Assembly: GCF_003201355.1 (NCBI RefSeq)
Contig: NZ_QICL01000025.1
Location: 32,789-67,225, forward strand
Length of the DNA stretch: 34,437 nucleotides
Direction of reading: 5' to 3'
DNA from: Indolivaga alginatilytica
GTDB taxonomy: Bacteria > Bacteroidota > Bacteroidia > Bacteroidales > Dysgonomonadaceae
Below are positions 6,588 through 14,442 of this stretch, one piece after another. The notes under the pieces are model-generated. The model did no database searches, was not told the origin of the DNA, and saw only the letters and a program-made list of their open reading frames with translations. The position numbers and the translations under genes were made by a program. Position 1 is the stretch's first letter. Each line of letters opens with the position of its first letter.

Positions 6588-7298
6588 ATGATAGCGAATA
6601 GTCAGAATGAAGCATTACTAATACTAGCCAATTCAACGAAAGAGAAAGTTGAATGGGCTGAATATGCTAATTATTGTTCTGACAGAGAAAAAGGCTTAAG
6701 AAAGACGGCTTTCGAACATCTTAACACTTTTATAAAGGATGCTCAAAAATGGGTATTAACTCAACGAATAGAATTTGTTAGCTATATCTTTCCATATTTT
6801 GAAACGGTGCAAGATGCTGACTATGGCGGTTTTCCTCAACCTCTAAGTGAAAAAGTTATAAAACCAACACTTGAAGAATGGTGTGCTTTAGAAAACGAAG
6901 ATAACAGACCTTTTAGGTGGTATGGAAAATATTATAAAAGTGAGGATCATCTATTTAAAGCATTAGAATTGAATCCACTTGATGACATGGCAAGAAGCAC
7001 TATTATTTCTTGGTGGAGTTATCAAATATATTATTCTGTACATCATTTACCTGATTATTATATTGGAGACCCATACGAAGATATTCTACTCTCAAACAAG
7101 ATAAAAGAACAAATAAATCTACTCAACGATGGTAAGGTTAAACTAAGATTGGAAAAAGCCTTAGAAGAAGATTTAGAACTTGTACGCAATTATATTGAGT
7201 GGAAAGAATTAGGACATCTTGATTTTGATAAGTGGGGTGAAGAAAATCAAAAATCTACAGGTTATGGGTTGACTAGAACCTATTATTACACAAAATGA
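6588..7298 (+). CDS. Hypothetical cytosolic helical protein, intact copy of the repeat-borne gene
   Basis: 236 residues from the ATG at 6588. The first 32 (MIANSQNEALLILANS...EYANYCSD) lie in the direct repeat. The rest is helical, rich in Trp, Tyr and acidic residues, with motifs such as PFRWYGKYY, HHLPDYYIGDPYED and DLELVRNYIEWKELGH. This looks like a known but unnamed family of Bacteroidetes proteins found among immunity-like and defence-associated cargo; I cannot name a domain. It leads a rightward group with the three genes that follow. Because reading continues smoothly past the repeat edge, this copy is taken as the original and the one at 28838 as the derived fragment. Confidence 0.65.
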   Translation: MIANSQNEALLILANSTKEKVEWAEYANYCSDREKGLRKTAFEHLNTFIKDAQKWVLTQRIEFVSYIFPYFETVQDADYGGFPQPLSEKVIKPTLEEWCALENEDNRPFRWYGKYYKSEDHLFKALELNPLDDMARSTIISWWSYQIYYSVHHLPDYYIGDPYEDILLSNKIKEQINLLNDGKVKLRLEKALEEDLELVRNYIEWKELGHLDFDKWGEENQKSTGYGLTRTYYYTK

Positions 7299-7329
7299 AT
7301 AACACTGAATTAACAAATCGTAAATTACT

Positions 7330-7752
7330 ATGGCTGTATATGGGATAGGGGCAACATTTGAGAAAAAAGATGTATTTGATTCTTTCATAAAGGATAAGGT
7401 TGCATTCCTTAGTTGGACGGATAAAGATGCACCAGAATTACACAAACTATTCCGACATATAAAAATCGGGGATATACTGTATATCAAATCATATAATCCT
7501 ACGAGTGGATTAACTATTAAAGCTATAGGCATTGTTAAGGACAATACTATAAATGAAGCCAATAATAATAGCATATCTGTTGGCTGGATTTGGGAAGGAA
7601 AGAAAGATGCTGAAAAAGAAGAAGATCAATTTATTGTTCTCGAACCCAACATGGATAAGTATAATGTTCGGAATATTGCCATATACGAAGAATTTAATGA
7701 AGTGGTATTAGCTAAAGTCTTGGATAAAATATTTGCGTTAAGACAAGACTAA
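7330..7752 (+). CDS. Small PUA/EVE-like protein, probable defence-associated cargo
   Basis: 140 residues. It begins AVYGIGATFEKKDVFDSFI and has a central KIGDILYIKSYNP...LTIKAIGIVKDN section, a strand pattern like EVE/PUA-like folds that bind modified nucleotides or RNA. Some relatives sit in defence islands. The fold call is from pattern only. It lies 32 bp after the preceding gene and two bases before the next one, so co-expression is likely. No signal peptide is present. Confidence 0.5.
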   Translation: MAVYGIGATFEKKDVFDSFIKDKVAFLSWTDKDAPELHKLFRHIKIGDILYIKSYNPTSGLTIKAIGIVKDNTINEANNNSISVGWIWEGKKDAEKEEDQFIVLEPNMDKYNVRNIAIYEEFNEVVLAKVLDKIFALRQD

Positions 7753-7753
7753 T

Positions 7754-8155
7754 ATGTGGACAGAAATAAAGACTCAATCTGATATTGATAGCGTGTTAGA
7801 ACTGTATGGCTTCTTTCATGATAGCTGCATTAGAGATTTTCACATATCTACTAGAGCATTTGTTGAGAAAAACTTAAGTATGGGATTTGACAATAAATTG
7901 ACTGTATCAATTCTATTTCAACGACAATTCTCCCCTAACTCAGTATTAGAACTGAAATTTGAAGATGCGATTAAATTCAATTACTATCCTTATGACGATA
8001 TTATTTACGATGCCTCAATAATAATTGAAGATGGTCTCTTTTATTGGACTGAGTGTGAAATAAATGATTTATCATCTACTTGGATATGTGGAGAAAAGCT
8101 TTATTGGAGATTTCGACCAAAACTATTAGGAAATATTGAAAGGATGAAAATGTAG
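7754..8155 (+). CDS. Immunity-like cytosolic protein
   Basis: 133 residues, acidic. It has a conserved-looking ELYGFFHDSCIRDFH start, then VSILFQRQFSPNSVLELKFE and ASIIIEDGLFYWTE. This pattern recurs in small Bacteroidetes proteins found next to polymorphic-toxin immunity genes; no catalytic motif is visible. It starts two bases after the stop of the PUA-like gene. Role as an immunity protein is an inference from family feel and neighbours, not shown by the sequence. Confidence 0.5.
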   Translation: MWTEIKTQSDIDSVLELYGFFHDSCIRDFHISTRAFVEKNLSMGFDNKLTVSILFQRQFSPNSVLELKFEDAIKFNYYPYDDIIYDASIIIEDGLFYWTECEINDLSSTWICGEKLYWRFRPKLLGNIERMKM

Positions 8156-8199
8156 GAATATCTCCCTCCCTCCTTCCCCTATAATAAACAATAATCTAA

Positions 8200-8526
8200 A
8201 TGAGAAATATAGATAAGAATCAGTTGTTAGATTTATTTTCATCGTCAATGGGTAATTCTGAGTATAAATTCATAGAGTTTGCCCAAATAAACGATATTAA
8301 AAATTACAGCACAATCATAGAAGAGTTTAAAACTATTCAAAATCAAATCTATGAGTATATCTATAAAATAACAGAACCTAATATCCAACTATCTGCAACA
8401 GAAATAGAAGAAGCCAGTATTCAATATTGCACAAAGACATACACATGGATAAATGAAACAGGGATCAAAGCTATTAACAGATGGTTGATATGGATGTGTT
8501 GGCATGAGGGCATATTAAAGCAATGA
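8200..8526 (+). CDS. Hypothetical small helical protein
   Basis: 108 residues, helical, with a C-terminal aromatic stretch (NRWLIWMCWHEG). No domain is recognised. It lies 44 bp after the immunity-like gene on the same strand and probably closes this cargo group. Codon use and AT content match its neighbours. Functions such as immunity or toxin neutralisation are possible but unsupported. Confidence 0.45.
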   Translation: MRNIDKNQLLDLFSSSMGNSEYKFIEFAQINDIKNYSTIIEEFKTIQNQIYEYIYKITEPNIQLSATEIEEASIQYCTKTYTWINETGIKAINRWLIWMCWHEGILKQ

Positions 8527-8593
8527 TGTTTATATTCTCAAAACACCCAAATTGGGCTCCCCGTTGGTCTCTCGAAGAGAATTTAATTTGAAA

Positions 8594-8643
8594 AGCCTTT
8601 TCTGGCATCGTCTCTGAATGGGAAGTTCAAGTCCCTTAAGGCT
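8594..8643 (+). other. Possible structured RNA or tRNA-like remnant
   Basis: AGCCTT at 8594-8599 pairs with AAGGCT at 8638-8643, enclosing GGGA (8620-8623) paired with TCCC (8632-8635) around an AGTTCAAG loop that recalls a T-arm. No complete tRNA can be folded. It lies in the 183-bp gap between two cargo groups, near 8555-8575 where short GC-richer inverted bits occur. Could be an RNA leader, an att remnant or chance. Confidence 0.2.
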
Positions 8644-8709
8644 ATCAACTATAAATCAACAATATAACAAATAGATTATCAAATATTAAAAATAAAAATA
8701 TAACAACAG

Positions 8710-9162
8710 ATGGAACATTCAAAAGAAAAAATTCAATTAACTCCTACCGAGAAAAGGGTAAGGAAGGCTCTTATTAAATTTGCAGCAGCCAAACGCACAG
8801 TAGCTTATCAAGCTCTATCTAATATTGCTGATCTTGGCTTAGAGATGCAATATGATATACACGTAGAAATGATGTCAACCATGCTATCTAATGTTTCTTG
8901 TTTTGAATTACAAGAAGGGAGACCTCTACTTTCGGCTGTTGTGATTAATTCAAACAAAGAGCACCAAGGCAACGGATTTTTCAAATTATGTACAGAAAAA
9001 GAAAATGAATTGAAAGAGCTTCTAAACTGTGAAAGTCTTTCGCCAAGCATCAAACAAAAGTTAGAATTCTCAGCAGCCAGAATAAAAGACTGTTTTGATT
9101 TTTGGAGCGATAAAGAACGATTAGATTTGAATAGAGACAAAGAAATTCACTTAGACAATTAA
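8710..9162 (+). CDS. Small protein paralogous to the one heading the nuclease/NTPase operon
   Basis: 150 residues. It shares a diagnostic pattern with the 113-residue protein at 23811: (V/I)RKxLI near the start, a (V/I)SC(F/Y)E step, RPxLxA(V/L)V, GFFxLC, and a final CFxxW. The extra length is an insertion before the last motif. No catalytic site is visible, so an adaptor, sensor or antitoxin-like role is possible. It is followed after 10 bp by a 393-residue protein, forming a two-gene unit. Relatives of this family often sit near nucleases and defence genes; this is from memory of the pattern, not a search. Confidence 0.55.
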   Translation: MEHSKEKIQLTPTEKRVRKALIKFAAAKRTVAYQALSNIADLGLEMQYDIHVEMMSTMLSNVSCFELQEGRPLLSAVVINSNKEHQGNGFFKLCTEKENELKELLNCESLSPSIKQKLEFSAARIKDCFDFWSDKERLDLNRDKEIHLDN

Positions 9163-9172
9163 ACGGAAAATT

Positions 9173-10354
9173 ATGGCAATGGATTTTGAAGAGTTCAAAC
9201 GTAGAAGTGAGCTATACAATCACCCCGAAAAAGGAGAATTAGAAAAGATGTTCGATCAAGTAAACGAAGAAGAGGATGAACTTGATTTTGAAAATATAGT
9301 AAAATATAAAGGCGAAACTTTTCCCCTAATAGAAATCAATATACCCTTAAAAGGGATATGGGAGTTTTTAGGGTATTTAGAAATATCTCTTGATTGTTTT
9401 GATGTAGCATTAAAATATCCTAAAGCCGATTTTTTTATGATAAAATCGCAAATCGGAAACTATGCAAAAGAAAAAATTGAAAATTTTATTGATAACAACA
9501 GCTACCAAGATAAAGATGATATAACAGCTTCATTCAATATATTCAATGGTCAAGTATTTTTTGATGCGGATATTTTTTATAGACTTTCCTGTATTGATGA
9601 ACTACGGAATCATTACTTAGTAGAGCAAGACGAGAAACTCTCAAAATTTGATAAGATAAATGGAACCGAGCGTAAAAATAAAATCTTAGGAGGACAGTTT
9701 AGGATTGATCTTTACCCATATATAACAGCTAAACAATACGAAAAAGACTTTTTTGATTTTTTGGTAAGTCCTGATGTATATCAATCACTGTATGATTGTG
9801 CAAAATCTGACATTTCAGCCAATAGCAAGTCGCTTACAGATTTACGTTCTATATTGATAAGTAAGCTATATGTAATCAACAATCGTAAAAATAGCCATTC
9901 TGAGACATTATTATCTACCTTAACAAATCAGACCCTCATAAATTGGTATATTCTATTGCAGAAATACATTGATATGGCTACCTCTTTGTTAGATGCTCTT
10001 GCAACAAGTAAACTGGACACAAAGCTTATAGTCTATATTCTTAAGACCTTATGTAAAAACGGAATGGACATCAAGGTGACAGAAGATCCATTTGTCGGTT
10101 TTATAAAAGAATTGGTTGGGACTTCTCTTTCTACAACAGAAAAATATCTTCGCTCTGCGGATATGGGATATAGACAAGGGTTTTCAGAGGTATGGCTTGA
10201 AGGATTAAGACTGCTATCCACATTAGATAAAGAAAATCCATTAATCCGCAAAAGTATCAGAGAAGCTCTAAAAGATAGACCTGTCAAATTGGACAAACCT
10301 TTGACTACTGAACAGGAAGGATTCATTCAAAAACTAAAAGAAGAATACCCTTAA
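9173..10354 (+). CDS. Unrecognised 393-residue partner protein, candidate effector
   Basis: 393 residues, cytosolic, largely helical, with no signal peptide, membrane segment or Walker motif. The N-terminal 180 residues contain a beta-rich ASFNIFNGQVFFDADIFY section; the rest is helical (TLINWYILLQKYIDMATSLL). I do not recognise a family. It is transcribed with the small protein upstream and ends before a terminator at 10415. Since the upstream protein is a paralogue of one that heads a nuclease/NTPase operon, this may be the effector of a second, shorter system. Confidence 0.55.
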   Translation: MAMDFEEFKRRSELYNHPEKGELEKMFDQVNEEEDELDFENIVKYKGETFPLIEINIPLKGIWEFLGYLEISLDCFDVALKYPKADFFMIKSQIGNYAKEKIENFIDNNSYQDKDDITASFNIFNGQVFFDADIFYRLSCIDELRNHYLVEQDEKLSKFDKINGTERKNKILGGQFRIDLYPYITAKQYEKDFFDFLVSPDVYQSLYDCAKSDISANSKSLTDLRSILISKLYVINNRKNSHSETLLSTLTNQTLINWYILLQKYIDMATSLLDALATSKLDTKLIVYILKTLCKNGMDIKVTEDPFVGFIKELVGTSLSTTEKYLRSADMGYRQGFSEVWLEGLRLLSTLDKENPLIRKSIREALKDRPVKLDKPLTTEQEGFIQKLKEEYP

Positions 10355-10414
10355 AAATCCTACTTTTAAATATGCAAATACTTTAAAATAAAAAAATATC
10401 CGTAAAATATGCTT

Positions 10415-10447
10415 GGGCATGCTCTTATCAGAGTGTGCCCTTTTTTT
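10415..10447 (+). terminator. Intrinsic terminator after the 393-residue gene
   Basis: GGGCATGCTCT and AGAGTGTGCCC form a stem with a TATC loop and one mismatch, followed by seven T. It ends the 8710-10354 unit and separates it from the replication region. Confidence 0.75.
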
Positions 10448-10501
10448 ATTCTGTATATCAACACATTATACTATCACATTAGATTATCCGTAAACATCCG
10501 A

Positions 10502-10559
10502 GAATAAACTACCCCAAAAATAGGAATAAACTACCCAATTTCTCGGAATAAAACTACAC
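10502..10559. repeat. Three iteron-like direct repeats with 22-bp spacing
   Basis: GAATAAACTACCC begins at 10502 and 10524, and a variant GAATAAAACTACACC at 10546. The starts are exactly 22 bp apart, about two helical turns, so a protein would bind them on one DNA face. They precede the HTH, helicase and primase genes, as iterons precede rep genes in plasmids. Initiator binding is inferred. The rest of 10355-10650 has the terminator and no gene I can support. Confidence 0.6.
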
Positions 10560-10650
10560 CCTCAAAATGAGCATTTTAGCCTTAATTTGCACCATGAAAG
10601 TTGCAACTCTTCATATTAAAATTATTGTAAAATTAGAAACTGAAAAGAAC

Positions 10651-10941
10651 ATGAAAAAAGAAGTTTTTATACTAGGTAACGAAAACGAATTGATAGACAA
10701 ACTCAATTCGGGCTTACGAGACATTATTAAAGAAGAGTTGAAGGAAAGAGAAAAAATGAGTAAGAAACCGACAAAAGAGCCCATGCTTACCAGAGCCGAT
10801 GTTTGTGCCTATCTGCATATCTCTTATGCCACGCTTCACAGATATGTAAACTACGGAATTATTGAGTGCTATAAATGTGGTAGACGCTCATTATTCAAAC
10901 AAGAACAGATCGATTCAATATTAATCAAACTAAATGCATAA
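10651..10941 (+). CDS. Excisionase-family HTH protein upstream of the helicase gene
   Basis: 96 residues from the ATG at 10651 (upstream in-frame starts lie in the iteron area and are less likely). The C-terminal half is an HTH_17 (Xis-like) domain: TRADVCAYLHISYATLHRYV, with a GRRSLFKQEQID wing. The N-terminal half is a charged helix. It is closely related to the HTH at 21816-22106 next to the second integrase; both share the same HLHISYATLHRYV core. In Bacteroidetes elements such proteins start the replication module and may regulate it or excision. Confidence 0.7.
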   Translation: MKKEVFILGNENELIDKLNSGLRDIIKEELKEREKMSKKPTKEPMLTRADVCAYLHISYATLHRYVNYGIIECYKCGRRSLFKQEQIDSILIKLNA

Positions 10942-10954
10942 GGAGGTTTTACAA

Positions 10955-12478
10955 ATGGAAGTGACTAATAACATAATAGATACAGCAAACAGTATAAATT
11001 CAGACAATAACGTGGAAACAGCTAAAGATATGATAGCCAGCGTAACAGAAAGTATCGCTCAAATTGAACAAGAAGCGGAAGTAATGCCATTACCCACCTA
11101 TTCCAAACCCGAAGAATTGTGTGCTGATATGCTAAATAGCATCAAGCCTGTTGACTTTAACGGATTATCAGATAATCCGAAAGGAAAAGCCAACATAGAC
11201 GATAAGGTAGTGGTCTGCATAGATCAACTTTTGGAGTGTTGCGAATTCCACAACAGGGAAATAACTATTCGTGAAGGTGGGTATATCCTTATGTACAATG
11301 GCAAATTTTGGCAGTTATTAAGTACGGAAGAAGCCAAAAACTTTTTAGGAACGGTTGCCGAGAAAATGGGATTATCCCATACCGAAGCCAACTTCTTTAG
11401 TTCCAAAGAAAAGTTATTCAAACAATTGGTATCAACATCTTTCCAAAAAGATCAAAAAAAGAAACATACCTCTTATATCAATTTCCAGAATGGCACATTG
11501 GTTATCAACCACCGTAAGAACACTACAATATTCCGTGAGCACAGGGCTAAAGACGGATTAAAGTATTGCCTGTCATACGACTACGACCCCAAAGCCGATT
11601 GTCCAAAATTTAAAGCATTCTTGGATCAAATGCTACCTGACGAAGAAGCTCAATATCTTCTGATGGAACATATAGGTCGTCCGTTTGTAAAGGATGAAAT
11701 CCCATTAGAAGCAATTCTCTTCTTAATTGGAGATGGGTTAAACGGGAAATCGGTTATATACCAAATTGTTAGGGGTCTTTTAGGCGAGGCTAATGTTACC
11801 AATTATTCTTTGGAAGATGTTACCAAGAATAAAAACTACTGTCGGGCGAAATTGAACTACAAGCTGCTGAATTATGGAAGCGACATCAACGATAAACTGG
11901 ATATTGATGTATTCAAAAAAATGGCTTCAAACGAGCCTATACCAGCTAGGGACATTTACAGAAGTGCCATTGAAATGAAAGATTATGCCTGTCAAATCTA
12001 TAATACAAACGTCTTTTTAGACACAAATATTGAATTGACTGATGGCTTCGAAAGACGTATCAACCTTATTCTGTTTCTGATAAAGGTTGCCAAAGAAAAA
12101 ATTAATATCCGTTTAGCAGAAGAACTAGCAGAAGAATATAGCGGTATTATGAATCTTGCTGTTGAGGGAATTAAACGCCTGATGACTAACGGAAAATTTA
12201 CTGAATGCCAAGCGTCTGAAAAATTTAAGAAAGAGTTTTTCAGCGAAGCCAATCCAACAACTGACTTTTTGGAAACCAAAGGATATGTTGTAGCCCAGAC
12301 TGCCAGTATAACCCTACAATCTCTCTATGATGAATTTAAGATGCATTGTGAAGCCAATTGCTTGCAACTTCTTTCCTGCAACATGTTTTCAAGGCAATTA
12401 CGACGCAAAAACATCAGAGTTGAAAAAGATGGTTCCCGACCAAGAGTGGTGTTCATTGAAAAAAGATCACTAGCCTAG
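10955..12478 (+). CDS. D5/SF3-type replicative helicase (DUF5906-like)
   Basis: 507 residues from the ATG at 10955, which has GGAGG 9 bp upstream at 10942-10946; an earlier ATG at 10934 overlaps the HTH gene. The middle carries a D5_N-like part (NGTLVINHRKN, YDYDPKADCPKFKAFLDQML) and an SF3 Walker A, GDGLNGKS (about 259-266), followed by sensor-like stretches. The C-terminal 90 residues look like a winged DNA-binding part. Such enzymes unwind the origin of phages, satellites and plasmids. It follows the iterons and HTH gene and precedes a primase-like gene. Confidence 0.8.
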   Translation: MEVTNNIIDTANSINSDNNVETAKDMIASVTESIAQIEQEAEVMPLPTYSKPEELCADMLNSIKPVDFNGLSDNPKGKANIDDKVVVCIDQLLECCEFHNREITIREGGYILMYNGKFWQLLSTEEAKNFLGTVAEKMGLSHTEANFFSSKEKLFKQLVSTSFQKDQKKKHTSYINFQNGTLVINHRKNTTIFREHRAKDGLKYCLSYDYDPKADCPKFKAFLDQMLPDEEAQYLLMEHIGRPFVKDEIPLEAILFLIGDGLNGKSVIYQIVRGLLGEANVTNYSLEDVTKNKNYCRAKLNYKLLNYGSDINDKLDIDVFKKMASNEPIPARDIYRSAIEMKDYACQIYNTNVFLDTNIELTDGFERRINLILFLIKVAKEKINIRLAEELAEEYSGIMNLAVEGIKRLMTNGKFTECQASEKFKKEFFSEANPTTDFLETKGYVVAQTASITLQSLYDEFKMHCEANCLQLLSCNMFSRQLRRKNIRVEKDGSRPRVVFIEKRSLA

Positions 12479-12490
12479 AAAATCTGTCAG

Positions 12491-12521
12491 AACCGTCACT
12501 TCTTGAAAGTCGGTGACGGTT
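12491..12521 (+). terminator. Hairpin between helicase and primase-like genes
   Basis: AACCGTCAC at 12491-12499 pairs with GTGACGGTT at 12513-12521, a perfect 9-bp stem, followed by a second GACGGTTTTTT. It sits 12 bp after the helicase stop and 57 bp before the next ATG. It may stop or attenuate transcription, or serve as a protein site, since GACGGTTTT is repeated. Confidence 0.5.
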
Positions 12522-12577
12522 TTGACGGTTTTTTCTACCCTTTAAAGTTTAAAAACGAAAATTCAAAAAATAACAAA

Positions 12578-13549
12578 ATGAATTACAGATACACTTTAGA
12601 CAAAAGACGAGGAAGAGGGTATATCCATATCTGCCCTCAATGTGGAAAGAAAGAATTCAGGCGTTATGTCGATAACCAAACAATGCTGTATGTAGCTGAT
12701 ACGGTAGGTAAATGCAATAGAGAAGTTAAATGCGGTTACCACTATCCACCAAGAGACTATGCGAAAGATAATCCACAATATTACACCACCTATTCAGTAG
12801 TACCTCTAAGAATAAAGAAGCTGGAAAATGTACAACAAGAACCATCATTTCTTGATGCTGGACTAGTAGCTCAATCAATGGCGAATAATGGACACATAAA
12901 CAGCTTTACCCGTTGGCTCTACAACATTATAGGTAAAAACCCGAAGTATGGTATTGAGGTTGTTGAAAATCTCATTAAGAGGTATCATTTGGGCGGTTCA
13001 AATAAAATGGAAGATGCTGTTGTCTTTTGGCAGATTGATATTGAAGGGAATGTTCGTACAGGTAAGATGATGCGTTACGACAGTAAGATGGGTAAGCGAT
13101 TGAAGGGCGAAGGCTACAACTACGATTGGGTACACGCTAGTCTCAAAAGACAACAGAGAATCAGCCCTAGTTTCAACATGGTACAGTGCTTTTTCGGAGA
13201 GGATCAACTAAAAGGAAACGAAGATGCTCTTCACGCAGTATTTGAGAGCGAAAAAACGGCATGTATCGCCTCTGTCCTTTATCCTAAATTGATTTGCTTG
13301 GCAACAGGAGGATTATCGAATCTAAATGCAGAGAAGTGCAAGGTACTCAAAAGCAGGAAAGTGATTTTCTTCCCCGATTTAGGCTGTTACTCCATTTGGA
13401 AATCAAAAGTGAATCGGATAGCACAAGAAGTATTCTTCAAATATTATCACATTGACGATACTTTGGAGAAGAACGCTACTGAAGAAGAAAGAGAGCAAGG
13501 CTTAGACCTGTGCGACTATTTCACTAGATCATTAAACAAGAGAAAATAA
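12578..13549 (+). CDS. Zinc-finger primase-like protein (DUF6371/Toprim type)
   Basis: 323 residues from the ATG at 12578; an upstream in-frame ATG would run through the hairpin. The N-terminus is a zinc-ribbon: ICPQCGKK with a second pair KCNREVKCGYH. The C-terminal half has Toprim-like strands (AVFESEKTACIASVL, ATGGLSNLN, VIFFPDLG with acidic residues), as in DnaG/P4-type primases and DUF6371 proteins. It probably makes or handles primers with the SF3 helicase upstream at the element's origin. Activity is inferred from family pattern. Confidence 0.7.
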   Translation: MNYRYTLDKRRGRGYIHICPQCGKKEFRRYVDNQTMLYVADTVGKCNREVKCGYHYPPRDYAKDNPQYYTTYSVVPLRIKKLENVQQEPSFLDAGLVAQSMANNGHINSFTRWLYNIIGKNPKYGIEVVENLIKRYHLGGSNKMEDAVVFWQIDIEGNVRTGKMMRYDSKMGKRLKGEGYNYDWVHASLKRQQRISPSFNMVQCFFGEDQLKGNEDALHAVFESEKTACIASVLYPKLICLATGGLSNLNAEKCKVLKSRKVIFFPDLGCYSIWKSKVNRIAQEVFFKYYHIDDTLEKNATEEEREQGLDLCDYFTRSLNKRK

Positions 13550-13589
13550 CAAAAAACTATTTAGTATTAATATTTAAAAAAATTGAAAG

Positions 13590-13919
13590 ATGAGAGGAAG
13601 AAGATTGAGCGTAAGTGAAGTTCTGAACGGTCAGAAGATGCAGAAGAGTGTAAAGAGAATGCGTTCTAAGGACAGAATTCCACGATATTATGTTATGGGG
13701 GAAGACCACAAAATTACAGTTGCCCATTTTGGATTCTGTCTAAACATGCATAAAATGGGAGAGTATCTAAAAGCACCTTTTCCTGATGGAGAAATATTTC
13801 ATCAAATAGAAGACAATGCTAGATTCTGGTTTTCGACTAGTAGAGAATCTCTTATAGCTGTTATGGAAAACAGAAAGGAGCCGTGGGTGTGTTTGGACTT
13901 AAGAGAAGATAACAAGTGA
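13590..13919 (+). CDS. Small element protein, paralogue of the next gene
   Basis: 109 residues, basic N-terminus, no recognised domain. The segment PRYYVM, then PFPDGEI, then WFSTSRESLIAVMENRKEPW matches the following protein (YYVM, PFPEGEV, WFSSCRESLIAIKENRKKP), so the two arose by tandem duplication. It lies 40 bp after the primase-like gene and 35 bp before its paralogue. It is part of the replication gene string but its job is unknown. Confidence 0.55.
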   Translation: MRGRRLSVSEVLNGQKMQKSVKRMRSKDRIPRYYVMGEDHKITVAHFGFCLNMHKMGEYLKAPFPDGEIFHQIEDNARFWFSTSRESLIAVMENRKEPWVCLDLREDNK

Positions 13920-13954
13920 TTAAAAATCAATCAATAACAATTAAATTACAAATT

Positions 13955-14332
13955 ATGAACAAAAAAAATTTAAAAACAGAAGAAGTTATGGAAAACAAGA
14001 AAAATAATCAGGAAGAAAATCCACAGTATTATGTGATGAATAGGTTATATGAAATTTCAGTTCCTAATGATGGATATAGCAAGCATCTCTTAGAATCAAT
14101 GCGATGCTATAATGAGCCATTTCCAGAAGGAGAAGTATTATTTGTTGAGCATCATTCAGATGATGAAGAGCGAACATGGTTTTCCTCTTGTCGGGAATCT
14201 CTTATAGCCATCAAGGAAAATAGAAAGAAACCGCTGTATGAACATTCGGATATTTCGATGACTCAATACCTCATAGAGCAAGATTATTTCAATCACATTA
14301 ATTCTTTAGAGTTTGATGACTTCGATGATTAA
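13955..14332 (+). CDS. Small element protein, paralogue of the preceding gene
   Basis: 125 residues from the ATG at 13955 (an upstream in-frame ATG overlaps the preceding stop and is less likely). The central part repeats the motifs of the 109-residue protein at 13590; an acidic tail (HINSLEFDDFDD) is added. A DNA mimic or protein-binding tail is possible. It is followed by a terminator at 14348, which ends the helicase-primase unit. Confidence 0.55.
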   Translation: MNKKNLKTEEVMENKKNNQEENPQYYVMNRLYEISVPNDGYSKHLLESMRCYNEPFPEGEVLFVEHHSDDEERTWFSSCRESLIAIKENRKKPLYEHSDISMTQYLIEQDYFNHINSLEFDDFDD

Positions 14333-14347
14333 GTGAAAACTGGGTTG

Positions 14348-14385
14348 AGCTGGGTTAGATTAAACTAATCCAGCTTTTACTTTTT
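14348..14385 (+). terminator. Intrinsic terminator of the replication unit
   Basis: AGCTGGGTTAG at 14348-14358 pairs with CTAATCCAGCT at 14365-14375 (one G-T pair), followed by TTTACTTTTT. It lies 16 bp after the stop at 14332. Confidence 0.75.
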
Positions 14386-14442
14386 ATTAAATCGGGTTTC
14401 GGTATTCAATCAGGCAACTCGCTGATAAATATTATAAAAGAT

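Larger units (their letters stand above)
6244..6683. repeat. Left copy of the 440-bp direct repeat
   Basis: It matches 28494-28933 without gaps. I find five mismatches, all at or before 6334; the last 349 bp are identical. It contains an intrinsic terminator, a GC-richer inverted-repeat cluster, a promoter and the first 32 codons of the gene at 6588. The left edge abuts DNA downstream of the prophage integrase and the right edge is inside an intact gene. The 6118-6587 stretch holds no other gene I can support. Confidence 0.95.

Noticed and set aside
8620-8643. tRNA gene at the T-arm-like sequence
   Set aside because: The T-stem does not pair correctly and no anticodon or acceptor arms can be folded.
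10502-10559. CRISPR array
   Set aside because: Three short units with 22-bp period and no unique spacers of proper length; no cas gene in the window. Iterons fit better.
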